From positions 4,129,501 to 4,193,500 of the forward strand of contig NC_083523.1 in assembly GCF_032362555.1 (NCBI RefSeq): 64,000 bases of DNA, in the 5' to 3' direction. The DNA comes from Amyelois transitella. Taxonomy: Eukaryota; Arthropoda; Insecta; Lepidoptera; Pyralidae. Below are positions 48,801-60,030 of this stretch, one piece after another (position 1 is the stretch's first letter; each line of letters begins with the position of its first letter). The notes below the pieces were generated by a model that was given only the letters and a program-made list of their open reading frames with translations, did no database searches and had not been told where the DNA came from. Both the position numbers and the translations under genes were made by a program.

Positions 48801-51800
48801 AGGCGCACACACCCACTGGTATAACCACCTGTCAAAATAAATTTACTATCATTGCGGAAATAAGGCAGATCAATCCCGCAAAGGGAAGATCTTCCGCCAG
48901 GCTAGGTGTCATGCCTGAGAATCTTCGCTGTGATTGGCTGATGGCAACTCGACAAAAATCTCTACTGAAGGTCGGTGTAAAACAAAACGTTAAAATGTCG
49001 AGCAATCTTATCAAAGGCGACTAAGGGATAGGCTTACAAATTTGGGATTCTTTTTTAGGGGATGGGCTAGCAACCTGTCACTATTTGAATCTCAATTCTA
49101 TTATTAAGCCAAATAGCTGAACGTGGTCATTCAGTCTTTTCAAGACTGTTGGCTCTGTCTACCCCGCAAGGGACATAGACGTGACTATATGTATGTATGT
49201 ATCTTTTCACAACATGTAAATATTTACTTGAATCCTGTCTCTAATCCCGAACTGAGAATACAATACTTGATTTTGCTAGGTGGAATAAAGAAAATATTTT
49301 TTCTTACCTCTTCCCCATAGGCGTCGAACAGAAGTTCAGTTTATCATACAAGCAGCCTTCATCTTGAACGATCCTCAAATTCCTCAGCGTTATCGCATCC
49401 AATACCATTGTATTGCCGCCTTCCCAGCGATTTTCAACCTTGCCTTCTTGCGATAAGGTTTTATTTAGAACGTCCGGTGGCGTGTATGTGGTGAATTGGG
49501 ACATGCCTAGTATCTGAATGTCTAGAAGGCAGTCTGTTAGGTAGGAGACGCACCCTCCTAGCGCTTTGACGGCCAGGTAACAATTTTGGGCAGGAGTCAG
49601 TCCTAGAGCGTCACCTGTTGAAGAGAAGATACTTACGTGATGGAAAAAAATATTTCATTTAATTTTTTTTTAACTCTCGTTGTTTGACTTCCCGGACTCT
49701 ATCATCAAGGTCGCGGAGGTCAAAACGTGAGTGGGTCTGACCTGCTTCTGATCATTAAGGCGAACCCTGTGTGCCTCAGCAATAAAAAAATGCCAAACAA
49801 AGATTGTTCTCTTTTATCTTTGTAGTTGCATCCTCCATTGCTGATATACTTATATCATCATCCATACAAATAAACTAATCACGCCTCTTCCCGGAGGGGT
49901 AGGCAGAGATCACGTTTCTTCGCTTGTCTTTCGCTTCATCTACATTCATAACTTTCTTTACGTAAATATGCTTATTTGTCTCTTAAACATACAAACATAC
50001 ATATGGTCACGTCTATATCCCTTGCGGGGTAGACAGAGCCAATAGTCTTGAAGAGACTAAATGACCACGTTCAGCTATTTGGCTTAAATATACCTTCGTT
50101 CAAAAACGGTTTGATCCCCTCTGGCCAGTCGCCGTCAGCGTTCGTCCTGTAGTACTTCTCCGCGAGGACTTTCAACGTCTTCTCCGGAGCCCACAAGTGG
50201 TAGGGCTCCCGTCGCGCGCTGTGACAATGTGTACTGAGGAGTTTGCTTGTGCGAGGCGTGGTCGTTTTGCGGTCGTATATTATCTGTTAATTGAAAAATT
50301 ATTATAAAATTGGTACCACAAAAATCTATTTAAGATAAAATGGAATCCTAAATACACATAATATAAATACCTAAATGATACATGTCACCTCACAAATAAG
50401 TTTGTTTGTTTGTAAACTCTTTATTGCACATAAAAATAAATAAAACAAATTACAAAACAATTATTGGATTTAGAAGAATATGTACAATGGCGGACTTATC
50501 CCCAATGGGATTTCTTCCAGTCAACCAAAATAATAAGTATTATTAGTTCATTTTTTACACACAAAAATACAAGTCTTCTGTTACAATATTGGAATCGATA
50601 TCAAATGTTTGAATTTTTTACTTACCAAAGCCGGTGGGTAGTGCGCCAAAGTGGTGAGCAGTCGTGAGGAATGCTTGTCGTCTTGGAACTGACCCAGGTG
50701 GAACATACCGATGGAAGTGTCCACGAAACATACGCCGTACGCACTGCAGCCGTTGTTGTGCTGCAAATATATCATCATCATTGCTTGAAATTACCTAACA
50801 GTATGTACTTAGGAAGAAGAAGACCTATATATATTTACACAAATTGCATCTTAGAGTGCAGTTTAGAGCGTTTCTCTTCTAACAATGTCGGTTTAAAGAC
50901 GTTTCCACGTACATTAAGCCAAACAGCTGTACATGGCCTTTGTCTTTTTAAAAACTTTTACATACATACATACATATAATCACGTCTATATCCCTGCGGG
51001 GTAGACAGAGCCAACAGTCTTGTAAAGACTGATAGGCGTTCTGCTATTTAAAAGCATTTACCTAGTTTTTTAATACTGTTGGCTCTGTCCACCCCGTTTT
51101 TTTTAATGGTGTTCTGTTTTTTGTAATGGGGTTGTACGAATAAATTATTTTTACATTTACTTTAAACCGTAAGGGTTATAGACGTGACTTTATGTACGTA
51201 TGTCCTTTCTACCTGAACCGTGCGCACAGCCATACAATTAATTCCCATTTATTGACTATTTACTAAGAGCTCACCTCTTCGGCTATTGAGAGCATGTACG
51301 CAGCGCCAGCCTCAGGGGGCCCCTGGTCCTGGAGGCCACAGATTTGAGTCCCGCGTAAGGTCACTTGACAAATCTCCCGGCGGACCACTTTGTCCCATTT
51401 GCTGTTTTGGCCCGCTGGAAGATGGTAATTTTGATAAGGGAAATTTAAAGACTATTTCATATATCTTGTAACTGAGAGCAGAGCAAAGGATCATAGTCAA
51501 AGGCGCAACCCATACCATACTGCATCCTCTCAAGAAAGATGAGGATATAACGGTAATTAACGCTGAAAGGAAAATATAATAGAAAATAATCCTACCAGGG
51601 TTGAGAGCATATACATACCTACACAATTTTTCCCCCCATCTTTGCTGTTAGTAAGTCCAAATTTTAACTAAAAAATATTTTTGGAAAAAAAAAATAAAAG
51701 CAGTAGATTTTGATTTACAAAAGATTCTTAGCAAACATTATCAAAAAATTAGAAGAAACTCATTCAACAATTTAAAATCACATATGTAGTAAAAAGCTTT

Positions 51801-54800
51801 GAAACCTTAAGCATCGGAGAAAGGGTAAAACATATACAGTAGAACCCGTTTAATACGATCACGCTTAATACGATTTCTCGCATAATACGCCATTTTTCAT
51901 CAGTCCCTGCAACTTGAGACATGTTTTCATACATTCTTTAACGCTTAATACGATTCGTCATCCCGTTTAATACGCCCTAAATCAATTGAAGATCTTAGAG
52001 AATGTAAATAACACACAAGAAGAGGCTGAAAGTGATAATGATCAAGATGAGTCAACTCCGATTTTGTCACATGCCCAGCCATTATCAGCAGTTAATGATT
52101 TAAGACACTATGTAACTTCTTTGAATCAAAGCGAAGACGCACTACAAAAGTTAAATTAGGTACGTTGAAAATCTTGTAATTGCTAATGCCTCAAAATCTT
52201 TTTGTCAAACTAAAATAAGTGATTTGCTTGATTAATTTTTAAATAACGTGATAGATACACGGCATTTTATATACACATACGTACATAATTTTTAAATGTA
52301 CAATTCAATACCTAATATTAATAAATACGTATTTAGTAGGTCCGTTTTTTATTTCCCTATATCCCGCATAATACGCTTTCCCGCTTAAGACGCGTTTTTG
52401 GTTGTCCCTGTGAAATCGTCTTAAACGGGTTTTACTGTATATCACTTACTCTTTTTGCACCGCTCCTGCATCATTTCCGGTGTCTCTGTTTGTTCCACAC
52501 GCGCCACTTTATACCCTTTCGACACTAAAGTGGAAGCCATTCTAGCATATGCACTTTCAGGGAAACCAGAATGTGCAAACTCTCCCTGTGAAAACAGGAT
52601 TACAATATTATTAGTAGAGGTGTGTAGAGTTTGAACTTCTGCCAGGCTAAGGCTTCCCTTAGAGATCTTCAATATTATGTCTCTAATCTCCTGATGATAT
52701 TGTTAAGTAGCAATTGAGGACATCTGTTTGAAAGATGAAGGTGACATTACACAGATTTTTTTGGGTCAGGCTTAATCCATGTCAAGCTTTCTTCTTTGAC
52801 TTTAACAACTTCTTCAGCCGATGGCTGATATGCTATACAATCAAGTTTTTTATGAAGCATATTTGAAGCTGTTTCCCAACTAGCCAATATTACAGTATCA
52901 TTAATTCGCCTTTGTTACTTAGTCATAACTGGTAAGTCAGCTGTACAACGTTAGACCCAAGACTGACCTGAGGGATCTCAGCAATAGTATAAATTAAAAC
53001 ATACATAAATTACTTATCCTTTAAAAAAATCAATCATGCTTCAAACAAAATAAATATTTTTACCTTCATGTAAGAAAATCCCAATTCATTAACTCCTACT
53101 GCAGCATCCATGTGGTATAATTCATAGAATTTTCCAACTTTGAAAAATAGGACACAGTCGAAATGGGATGATTTCATCTCCCACCACTGGCGATGAGCCT
53201 ACAAAGGTTAAGACGATTAGTCTTTAGCATAAAAAAACCTATTCGAAAACAATTTTGACAAATCATATGGATAAAATAATTCTGTACTTCTTCTGCACTG
53301 ATGCTTTAGAAGCAGTAAACTTAGTTTTAAGTAGTTTATTTGACGTCAACCAATTTTGTGAAGCCAAAACATATGACGATTATTAAGTGATATGGAGTAT
53401 CCAATAATAATGAATAAAAATTTTTAATTTGAATTATAACAGTGTAATTTCACAAATAAATGAATAATATTTATAATGTAGTAATATTTTCAAAAGTTGT
53501 TTCCATTATTTATTATAACTTATACAAGTTCATACATAGTCTTGCACAAGTTTTCCATTTTTTGCCCTGGTTCATATTACTCTTCTATGTCACCTTTTCT
53601 GCAGGCTTTTCTCTTTTTGTTTTGTCATCGAAAGGCAGTAGCGGAACACTTATAAGTCTATTAAATTAAAAATTCATTACTAACAGGAGTTTGATTTTTA
53701 TAAAAATCAGGTGGCACATATAACGTAGTGGGATCATAGTCAGGATCATCAGGCCTCCTTTTGTTAGCATCCCGGATTTTCTCGGGCTTCAACCACTCCA
53801 ACTTGCAGTGGGTCCAATTTCCATCATCTACAATCACAGTTTTTTCTGCTTGAGGCTCTGGTTTTGGTTGTGATGCAGCTCTGAAATATTAAACAAGTTT
53901 TTTGAAAATATTTGTACAAAACTTTGTTGTTAAGTACAGTTAATAAAAGTGACATGAAAAAATAACATAAAAATCATGCCTCTTACCGGGGCAGAGTCTA
54001 TGTGTACTATAAACAGCCCTTAATAAACTTTAGTTCCAGTACCAGAAAACAAATACAATGAAATCTTACCCATTGCTCACAGCAGATTTCGGTTTACTGG
54101 GTTTTGGAGATTGTTTGGGTTCAAACTTAAAGCTGTTCTGCAATTTACTTTCAGTGGATTCCTTCTTCTTAGGCGACTCTTTAATTTCTGCAAATATATC
54201 ATTTATTGATCTCTTCTAGGAAAACACTATCAAAAAAAAAACAAAAATACCAGTCCCTAAATATACAGCCTAGATTAAAAAAAAACAGCACATTTTATGT
54301 GTATTTTAAAGATAGGTACTGTTTAATGGTATTTTTTAAAAGGAGCTTAATGACTTGATACCAAATATTTAGCCTATGAAACCTGTGATGATACCTCTAT
54401 TTTCTACATCTGAATCATCAGAATCCACTGGATTAATGCGGATCCTCTTTCTTCTCTTTGAAGCAATTGGAAGCTCATCATCGCTGTCTTGTTGCTCTGT
54501 AGGTGAATTGGTAGGCTGCCGTTCACGTTTTTTATCTAAAGAATTAAAAATACTTGAGTTGCCAATAAAGACTGACTATCCCAGGCTCCTCTTCATAGTG
54601 GTGAGGATGCAACCGGGACTACAGCCCCGAGGTAGAAGACTAATTCACAGAAAGCAAGAGTGAGATATTATGTCTTTAGCGTCACCTTTAAAATCACTTT
54701 AACGCGAAATAGTTCAATGGTTTCGGACCAAAATATCTGCGCAAGATAAACAAAATCCAAAATCTCTATACTTCGGAATATCGTTTGCTCATGGGTTAGC

Positions 54801-55000
54801 ACATGCAGAAAATAAATAGTAATATCAAATTCAAGTAATTCCTCACTATCAGGTTTGGTTTCCTTCGGTCCATTTACAGAGGAATTCAACTTCACCGGCT
54901 CATCATCTGCAGCTGGTTTTGCCTTTTTGCTAGAAGGTGAAGTCTTTGTGAAGTAATTAAATAGCGTATTTGTCGCCCCTACGCTATTGCGCTTGGACAT
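39897..55000 (-). CDS. Msh6: DNA mismatch repair protein MSH6, complete
   Basis: MutS homologue that pairs with MSH2 (MutS-alpha) to recognise base mismatches in the nucleus. Exons, minus strand: 55000-54847, 54535-54395, 54187-54070, 53880-53685, 53198-53064, 52585-52450, 51414-51275, 50760-50626, 50283-50094, 49614-49308, 48828-48673, 48334-48091, 47781-47626, 47117-46983, 44863-44709, 44156-44090, 43571-43398, 43100-42923, 40814-40663, 40181-39897. They sum to 1118 codons with all phases agreeing. Mismatch-binding [12 protein letters not shown] holds F227 and E229. Walker A is GPNMGGKST (891-899), the signature region [11 protein letters not shown], Walker [17 protein letters not shown], the switch STHYHSL, and the C-terminus [14 protein letters not shown]. 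The N-terminal PIP-like box reads TNTLFNYF, with Thr where Gln is usual. Residues 18-200 are charged linker; no PWWP domain recognised. Introns carry tRNAs and many repeats. Confidence 0.97.
40940..41105 (-). repeat. dispersed repeat family B, best copy
   Basis: Runs from 'gggtcaggttaaaagtaccc' through 'gaagagagttatgaatgtgg', 'ggcaagtggaaagaggtagt' and 'ctacccctccgggaaagagg' to a (TATG)n tail. Shorter relatives at 49860-49965 and 700-835. In MSH6 intron 18. A trace of family A (agtggttcccggca) lies near 40308. Confidence 0.75.
41516..41587 (-). tRNA. tRNA-Pro: tRNA-Pro(AGG)
   Basis: 72 nt, minus strand. Acceptor stem GGCTCGT/ACGAGCC, A-box region TGGTCTAGGGG, B box GGTTCAAATCC, anticodon loop TTAGGGT giving AGG. 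A T run follows the 3' end. Lies in MSH6 intron 18 in the sense orientation. It differs from the copy at 42207 at two bases: the anticodon wobble base, and one stem base that creates a G-U pair at the top of the anticodon stem. Confidence 0.96.
42207..42278 (-). tRNA. tRNA-Pro: tRNA-Pro(TGG)
   Basis: 72 nt, minus strand, same cloverleaf as the neighbour at 41516 but anticodon loop TTTGGGT (TGG) and a fully paired CTCGC/GCGAG anticodon stem. Followed by TTTTT. Both genes share MSH6 intron 18, about 620 bp apart, with unrelated flanks. Confidence 0.97.
43790..44060. repeat. dispersed repeat family C
   Basis: The block 'gggaagatcttccgccaggc' followed by 'gtgttatgcctg' is repeated at 48885-48965. 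Both copies are in MSH6 introns (16 and 10). Confidence 0.65.
44218..44462 (-). repeat. dispersed repeat family A, near-complete copy
   Basis: Runs from 'gtgtggttcccggcaccaat' to 'gcaagggataaagacgtgac', about 245 bp, inverted, in MSH6 intron 15. One of the best copies for building a consensus. Confidence 0.85.
44975..46760. repeat. compound repeat region in MSH6 intron 14
   Basis: Starts with 'agcttttgcccgcggcttcg', a sequence common in lepidopteran repeats, and ends 'acggaagagttttatata'. Inside are a degenerate (TCCCG)n-like minisatellite at about 45110-45232 and a tandem pair of about 280-bp units. Each unit begins CCCCCCTTGGGGGTTGA (46317 and 46598) and passes through 'tttcttagtgct' and 'tttcg(a/g)ctgtgcgtt'. 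Open frames across it look accidental. Confidence 0.7.
47840..47955. repeat. dispersed repeat family A, diverged
   Basis: Two short family A starts in tandem (acgtctttatcccgta and acgtctatatccattgcggg) within MSH6 intron 12. Confidence 0.6.
49010..49205 (-). repeat. dispersed repeat family A
   Basis: Runs from 'aaaggcgactaagggatagg' to 'aagggacatagacgtgacta' with a (TATG)n tail; MSH6 intron 10, beside a family C copy at 48885-48965. Confidence 0.8.
49860..49965 (+). repeat. dispersed repeat family B, fragment
   Basis: 'aatcacgcctcttcccggag', 'gggtaggcagag' and 'cttcatctacattcataact' match the copy at 40940-41105 in the other orientation. In MSH6 intron 9. Confidence 0.6.
49990..50088 (+). 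repeat. dispersed repeat family A abutting MSH6 exon 9 donor
   Basis: The copy runs from (CATA)n and 'ggtcacgtctatatccctt' to 'cagctatttggctta'. It stops only a few bases before the donor of exon 9 (exon end 50094). Confidence 0.8.
50960..51195. repeat. fold-back pair of family A half copies
   Basis: A forward start (atcacgtctatatccctgcg to agtcttgtaaagactgatag) is followed by an inverted end (actgttggctctgtccaccc to gggttatagacgtgacttta). In MSH6 intron 7. Same architecture as 10376-10735. Confidence 0.7.
51475..51565. repeat. dispersed repeat family D
   Basis: 'atcatagtcaaaggcgcaac' and 'aagatgaggatataacggta' resemble 11500-11625 and 54555-54655. In MSH6 intron 6. Confidence 0.5.
51837..52437 (+). 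mobile_element. Tigger/pogo deletion derivative
   Basis: 601-bp element flanked by TA on both sides. TIRs are CAGTA(G/A)AACCCGTTTAA followed by (T/G)ACGAT. Many (C/A)TTAATACG and GCATAATACGC sub-repeats occur near the ends. An open frame at about 51967-52159 reads [37 protein letters not shown] and stops, resembling the C-terminus of a Tigger transposase. The rest of the gene is gone. In MSH6 intron 6. Confidence 0.88.
54555..54655. repeat. dispersed repeat family D
   Basis: 'cccaggctcctcttcatag' and 'gtggtgaggatgcaaccggg' match the other family D copies; MSH6 intron 1. Confidence 0.5.
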
Positions 55001-56737
55001 TATTTATTAAAAACAATGTAAATAGAAAATAAGATTTAATTTTAAGCCGATATTTTCAGCTTGTTTTGGCGCACAAAGACCAATTGTCAATGTCAACTCA
55101 AGCAAGACAAAATGTCAATAATTTTTTTTTGTTTCATTATGTTACATTAAACACCATACTGCCTACCCATTGGTTAAATTAAATCATAACAAAGCGCAGC
55201 GGTTAAAAACTCTTTGAGGACTAGTTCGTCTATCAGATCACATTAAAAAGACACAGAAGTCTAGATTATGATGAATCTGCATAATTCGATAATTGCCTTT
55301 ACAAAATCCATGTGGAAGTGATGGTGTGGTGTGATCCCCAAACTATATTTTAATCTAAAAAGTGGTTTTATTTTTGTGTAAAACACTTTTCAAAAACATT
55401 GTCTTTAAAGTTTCCGTTAATTTATACTGTACTTAGTATACCTACTAATACAGAAAGGACAGAATAATAGAAGGACAATAACTTGAATCGTGTATTGATT
55501 TGAATTTGGAAGTACAAAATTCAAAAGCATTACGTTAGCCTACGTTGGATGCAGGTCGCCTCCGAGGTGGCCGAGGTGGTTCAGGACAGGATGTCTACAG
55601 CCGATATAATGATGATGATGAATATCATAAACAAAATAATGATTGTATTCATTTAATATTTAATTTATTACAAATAAGAGGTATACTAATAATGAAATAA
55701 AAGTACTCATTACAGAATATAAAAATAAAATTAATCTTTTTGGTGTAATTATATAGTTTCTGATGTCAAATGACATAGCTACAGTTGTGGGCACATAAAC
55801 CTGACAATCAGAAGTCAGAATTATCCTTGTTATAATAAGGGAATGTCAACATATTTACATATTAAGCACAGTCTAAAATTAAAAGAACCCTGAAGACTGT
55901 AATGAAATATACTTAAACAAAATTTGAATCTTTAGAAATTATTACTTATGTAATTAACTATGTTGGATTTCCAATTGGTATATTATATCAATTTAAAAAT
56001 TACTTCCCCAAAGAATCAACAATATTTAATCCTAAATAATTTAAAACATTAAATTATAATAAATGACGAAGTTGATGTAAAAATACGACAAAATAATATA
56101 ATAAGTCTTTATGCGACTTCATTTTAAAAATAAATAAAATATACTTTAATTATTGCAATATTTTTAAACCTAAAGTTAACCTAAATTATGTAAATCCTGA
56201 TAAAACGTTTTTTTTTAATACGAAAAGCTGTATTGGAACAGCCAATACAGTAGTATTGTTGATTTACCATACAAAAGCTAAAATACAGCCAAGTTATGAA
56301 AAGTATTATCCAAAAACATTGCCAGATTGTTTTTGGGTAATTAACCAAACCTAGAATGCCCCGTATGGAATAAATTTCAATAAATAAAACTTTCTTTCCT
56401 TACAGCTCTTGGTCTAGCAAAGATTTAAGTTTAAATATACTAAACCTTAATATATTTTGGTATAGTAGGCCTAAACAGAGGCAAACTTATAAATAATATG
56501 AATGTCGCTTGAACATTTCACAAAGGCAGCGAATTTGCAGAAAGAGTTGCAAAGTTTTTCCCTCATTCACTCACAATTCTTCATCGACGTCTTTTCTTAG
56601 CATTGAAATTCTGTTGCCTTATACACAAATATTAAATTTACTGCACAGATTATCCTTTATCAAAATTTAAAAAAAAGACTGTCATCCTGACGTCTATGCA
56701 CATATGGCACCCACAGCCTTTCCAAATAAAACAATCT
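55001..56737. other. MSH6 upstream and GMPPB downstream DNA
   Basis: Head-to-tail spacer of about 1.7 kb. Must hold the MSH6 promoter and the GMPPB 3' UTR; an unusual cluster of repeats was not seen and no gene is supported. Confidence 0.5.
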
Positions 56738-59700
56738 TCACATTATGATCTGCGGCTCTGGCACTGACAAAGCTATAGACTTGTGCGGCAAGACTTGGCC
56801 TCCGTTCACGTACAACTCGTCCTTGACAATCACGTCTTCCCCCAGTACTGTGCAGTTTTCCATCCGAACCCAGCGGCCCACGACGGACCGCCAGCCCACT
56901 ATGCAGCCGTCAAGCCAGGCGTGCTGTCGGACGCAGGCGCCGCGGAGGATCGTGCTTCGTTTTATACAGGCTCCTAGAAATATAAGAGATAGCATTATTA
57001 GATCTGTATTTTTCATTTTTATTTTAATGATAAAAAGCAAAACCTGTTTGCAAAACGATTTTGACGAAATTTTGGCCAGTGATCGAATAAACCTTCAAGA
57101 GTAACATAGGCTAATCTTTGTGCTCTTCTAAATTACGATTTTAAAAAAGACGAAATTATTAAATTTTATTTAAACCAGTAGTTTAGGGTAGGTGGGCCAA
57201 CAGATATTTTCTTTGTTTGTAACTCTTTCTTGTACAAAATAGTATAAAAAAACTGAAACTGTAATAGATTTTTGAGGCCTGTCTACAAAATATAATCCTT
57301 TATAATTACTTTGTATTAAGTATAAGAAAATACTAACCATCTTCAACAACCACATCGGGTCCAATAGTGACATTGGGCCCTATTCGGCAGCCTTTCCCGA
57401 TAGTAGCAGTGGGGTCAATCAGAACGTTGCCGACGACGCCAGCGCCGTCGTATAGTTTGTTCGAATTTTTCTGCCGTAGACTTGTAAGATACATACACAT
57501 TCCTGGAAAGAATATTTCCATTATCACATTTTATATAAATAACACAATAACACAATCATTGTTACTTATAAAGAAAATAATGATCCATAATAATCAATAA
57601 GTAGAGGAAGCAAGAACTCTATTAGGAATGTTGATAATTAAATAGAAATCCAGTTTTTTCTTACCCGGGGTAAACAGGTGTGATTGTAAAATTACACCTA
57701 AACAGCCAAACAGAGAAAAATAAGTTGTAGTTTGAAAAGCAAGGACTTAATCATTGATAAATATATTCACCTGTAAGAAAGTCTTTCGGTTGTCCAACAT
57801 CCATCCAAAACCCTTGCAGCTCCATGGCATGTAGCTGGCCATCCCTGGCCATGAACGGAAACACCTCCTTTTCTATAGACATCGGTCGCAGTTCTATCCT
57901 GCTGAGTACCGACGGGTTAAGTATGTACATACCTGTGGACAATAAAAAATTGACAATAAACAAAAATTATTGAAGAAAGAACACTGAAATGTCATAAAAA
58001 AAATTAATAACTACGGCCTGTATATAGTCAGTCCCCCGCCATTTTGAATCAATTTTTAACCAAATTGATGCTATCTTTATCATAAATACGAAAGAACATT
58101 GTCACTCCTAAACACTGAACCGATTTTGATGAAATTTCATTCACAGATAGAGTTGACCCTGAGGAAGAATAAAGAATTTTTTTTATTGCGAAAAAAGGGG
58201 AGGAGTACACAAAGTCGCGGGCAAAAGCTTACGGCTGTTGCCCAGGACTTTGTTTGCCGTTAAGTTCACTGAGAATCTTTCATCCTCTCTTTTTACCCTT
58301 TCTAATCTATGTAGTAATTGTTCACCACATACTTGGACCTCACAGACAATATATTTTTTTTCCCAAATTGTGATAACATCAAAAACTACTAAACCAATTT
58401 CGTTTCAACACAACACAATCTTTGAGCTAATTGTATTGGAATGTAGTCCCTTCATTTATTCATTCAAAGCTTACCAGCATTTATCTTATTAGAGATGAAC
58501 TCCTGTGGTTTCTCCACGAAGCTCTCGATCTCACCATCCTCTTTATAGCATACAACACCATACTTTGAAGGCTCTTCAACTTTCGTTACTACTATTGTCC
58601 CTTCCTGTAAAATTGACATTACAATTTTTAGAGGAGTTCAATATTGTCTTATCTTGCTATTTATAGACTGGTTAATTTTTTTTTAGCTACTTATAACAGA
58701 AAGAGTAGTCTCTACTATATGTTGTATATTTTTCATGACAAATATACTAAGCATTCAGAAATAGTCATGACTCATGAGTCATAGATAAAATGACACACCT
58801 ATCTACTATATTTAACAATACAATAATTTCTGATCTGTAATTTTTTAATTACTGAAAGGATTTCAAGCAAAATGAAACATATACATACATATGGTGATGT
58901 CTATATCCCTTGTTGGGTAGACAGAGCCAACAGTCTTGAAAAGACTGATAGGCCGCAAATCAGCTATTTGGCTTAATGATAGAATTGAGGTTCAAATAGT
59001 GACAGGTTGCTAGCTTATTGCCTAAAAAAGAATCCAAAGTTTGTAAGCATATCCCTTAATCGCCTTTTACGACATCCATGGGAAAAAGATGGAGTGGTCC
59101 TATTCTTTTTTGTATTGGTGCCAAAGTTCCAAATTTCCATAAAAAATAACAAAATCCTTAGCATATTATGTCCTTTAAAAATGTAAGTGTGTGTTGTTTA
59201 CCATTTCTTTTGCATGTATAAAAGAATATCACTAGACTATCATAGCAAGAAGGTATATGGAAATAAATTATTGTCTACCTAGCTGTGCATATTTCATAGC
59301 AAACCCTGGGTTATGCTTGCTATAAAATAAATGTCCATATAGATAGAATAGGAAAATGCTTTTTTATTATACAATAATCACAAAATTTTAAACAAAGAAA
59401 GGTATAAGGAAATGTAATATTACATTTGTTGCACATACATTGTTGCAACTATGTAATTAAAAAAAAAAGAAACAAATAAGGTACCATTAGGTACTAAGTG
59501 ATACTAAAATTCACCTTTCCATGACTCCTGTGGTACTTAGCAAGCTCTTTGAATGGGAAGTCACAGATGACATCAGAGTTAAGCACAAAAAATGGTTCTG
59601 GACTTGTACTAAGGAGTTCTCGTGCCAGTGCTAGAGGCCCAGCAGTGCCCAGCGGTTCAGTTTCATGAGAAAAGGTCAATGACACTCCCAGTTTCGAAAC

Positions 59701-60030
59701 TTGTTCTGTCAATTCTTTCTCCATTTCCTCAGCCCTGTATGAAACTGCCAGTATTACCTAAAAAAAATTTAAAATTTATACTTTAGTTATTTTAATACTA
59801 GATTTATCAATAACTTTTACCCATTCACTTAGATGCTTATTAAAACATTTTTTTACCTGTGTGACCCCGGCTTCGACAAGAGCTTCTATCTGATGAATCA
59901 AAATTGGTTTGTTTGCAAACTCAACAAGAGGCTTTGGTCTACTCAAAGTTAGAGGTCTCAGCCGTGTCCCGTATCCACCAACGAGAATCAAGGCTCTTAT
60001 TTCACCTAGTTTCTTATCTGTACCGCACAT
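56738..60030 (-). CDS. GMPPB: mannose-1-phosphate guanylyltransferase beta, complete
   Basis: Cytosolic enzyme making GDP-mannose from mannose-1-phosphate and GTP, the mannose donor for N-glycans, GPI anchors and O-mannosylation. Exons, minus strand: 60030-59857, 59757-59515, 58604-58475, 57932-57771, 57502-57338, 56973-56738; phases agree; 369 aa versus 360 in human. Nucleotidyltransferase domain: [13 protein letters not shown] (17-28), [57 protein letters not shown]. The C-terminal left-handed beta-helix has hexapeptide repeats ([16 protein letters not shown]). It ends [15 protein letters not shown], like human. The start has an extra [11 protein letters not shown] before the conserved block; no later Met fits. 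A full family A repeat lies in intron 2. Confidence 0.97.
58005..58240. repeat. old repeat with 'cgcgggcaaaagct' end
   Basis: 'gaaccgattttgatgaaatt' and 'cgcgggcaaaagctta' are standard parts of the insect repeat that also starts at 44975, inverted here. In GMPPB intron 3. Confidence 0.55.
58880..59125 (+). repeat. dispersed repeat family A, complete copy
   Basis: About 245 bp from 'atatggtgatgtctatatcc' through 'gacaggttgctagctt' and 'cgccttttacgacatccatg' to 'cttttttgtattggtgcc'. In GMPPB intron 2, opposite to the gene. Confidence 0.88.

Noticed and set aside
51312-51626. 104-codon minus-strand ORF overlapping MSH6 exon 7
   Set aside because: Out of frame with MSH6; the MSH6 reading gives RREICQV and joins both neighbours in phase.
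56745-57104. 119-codon plus-strand ORF over GMPPB exon 6
   Set aside because: Antisense shadow of the beta-helix exon.
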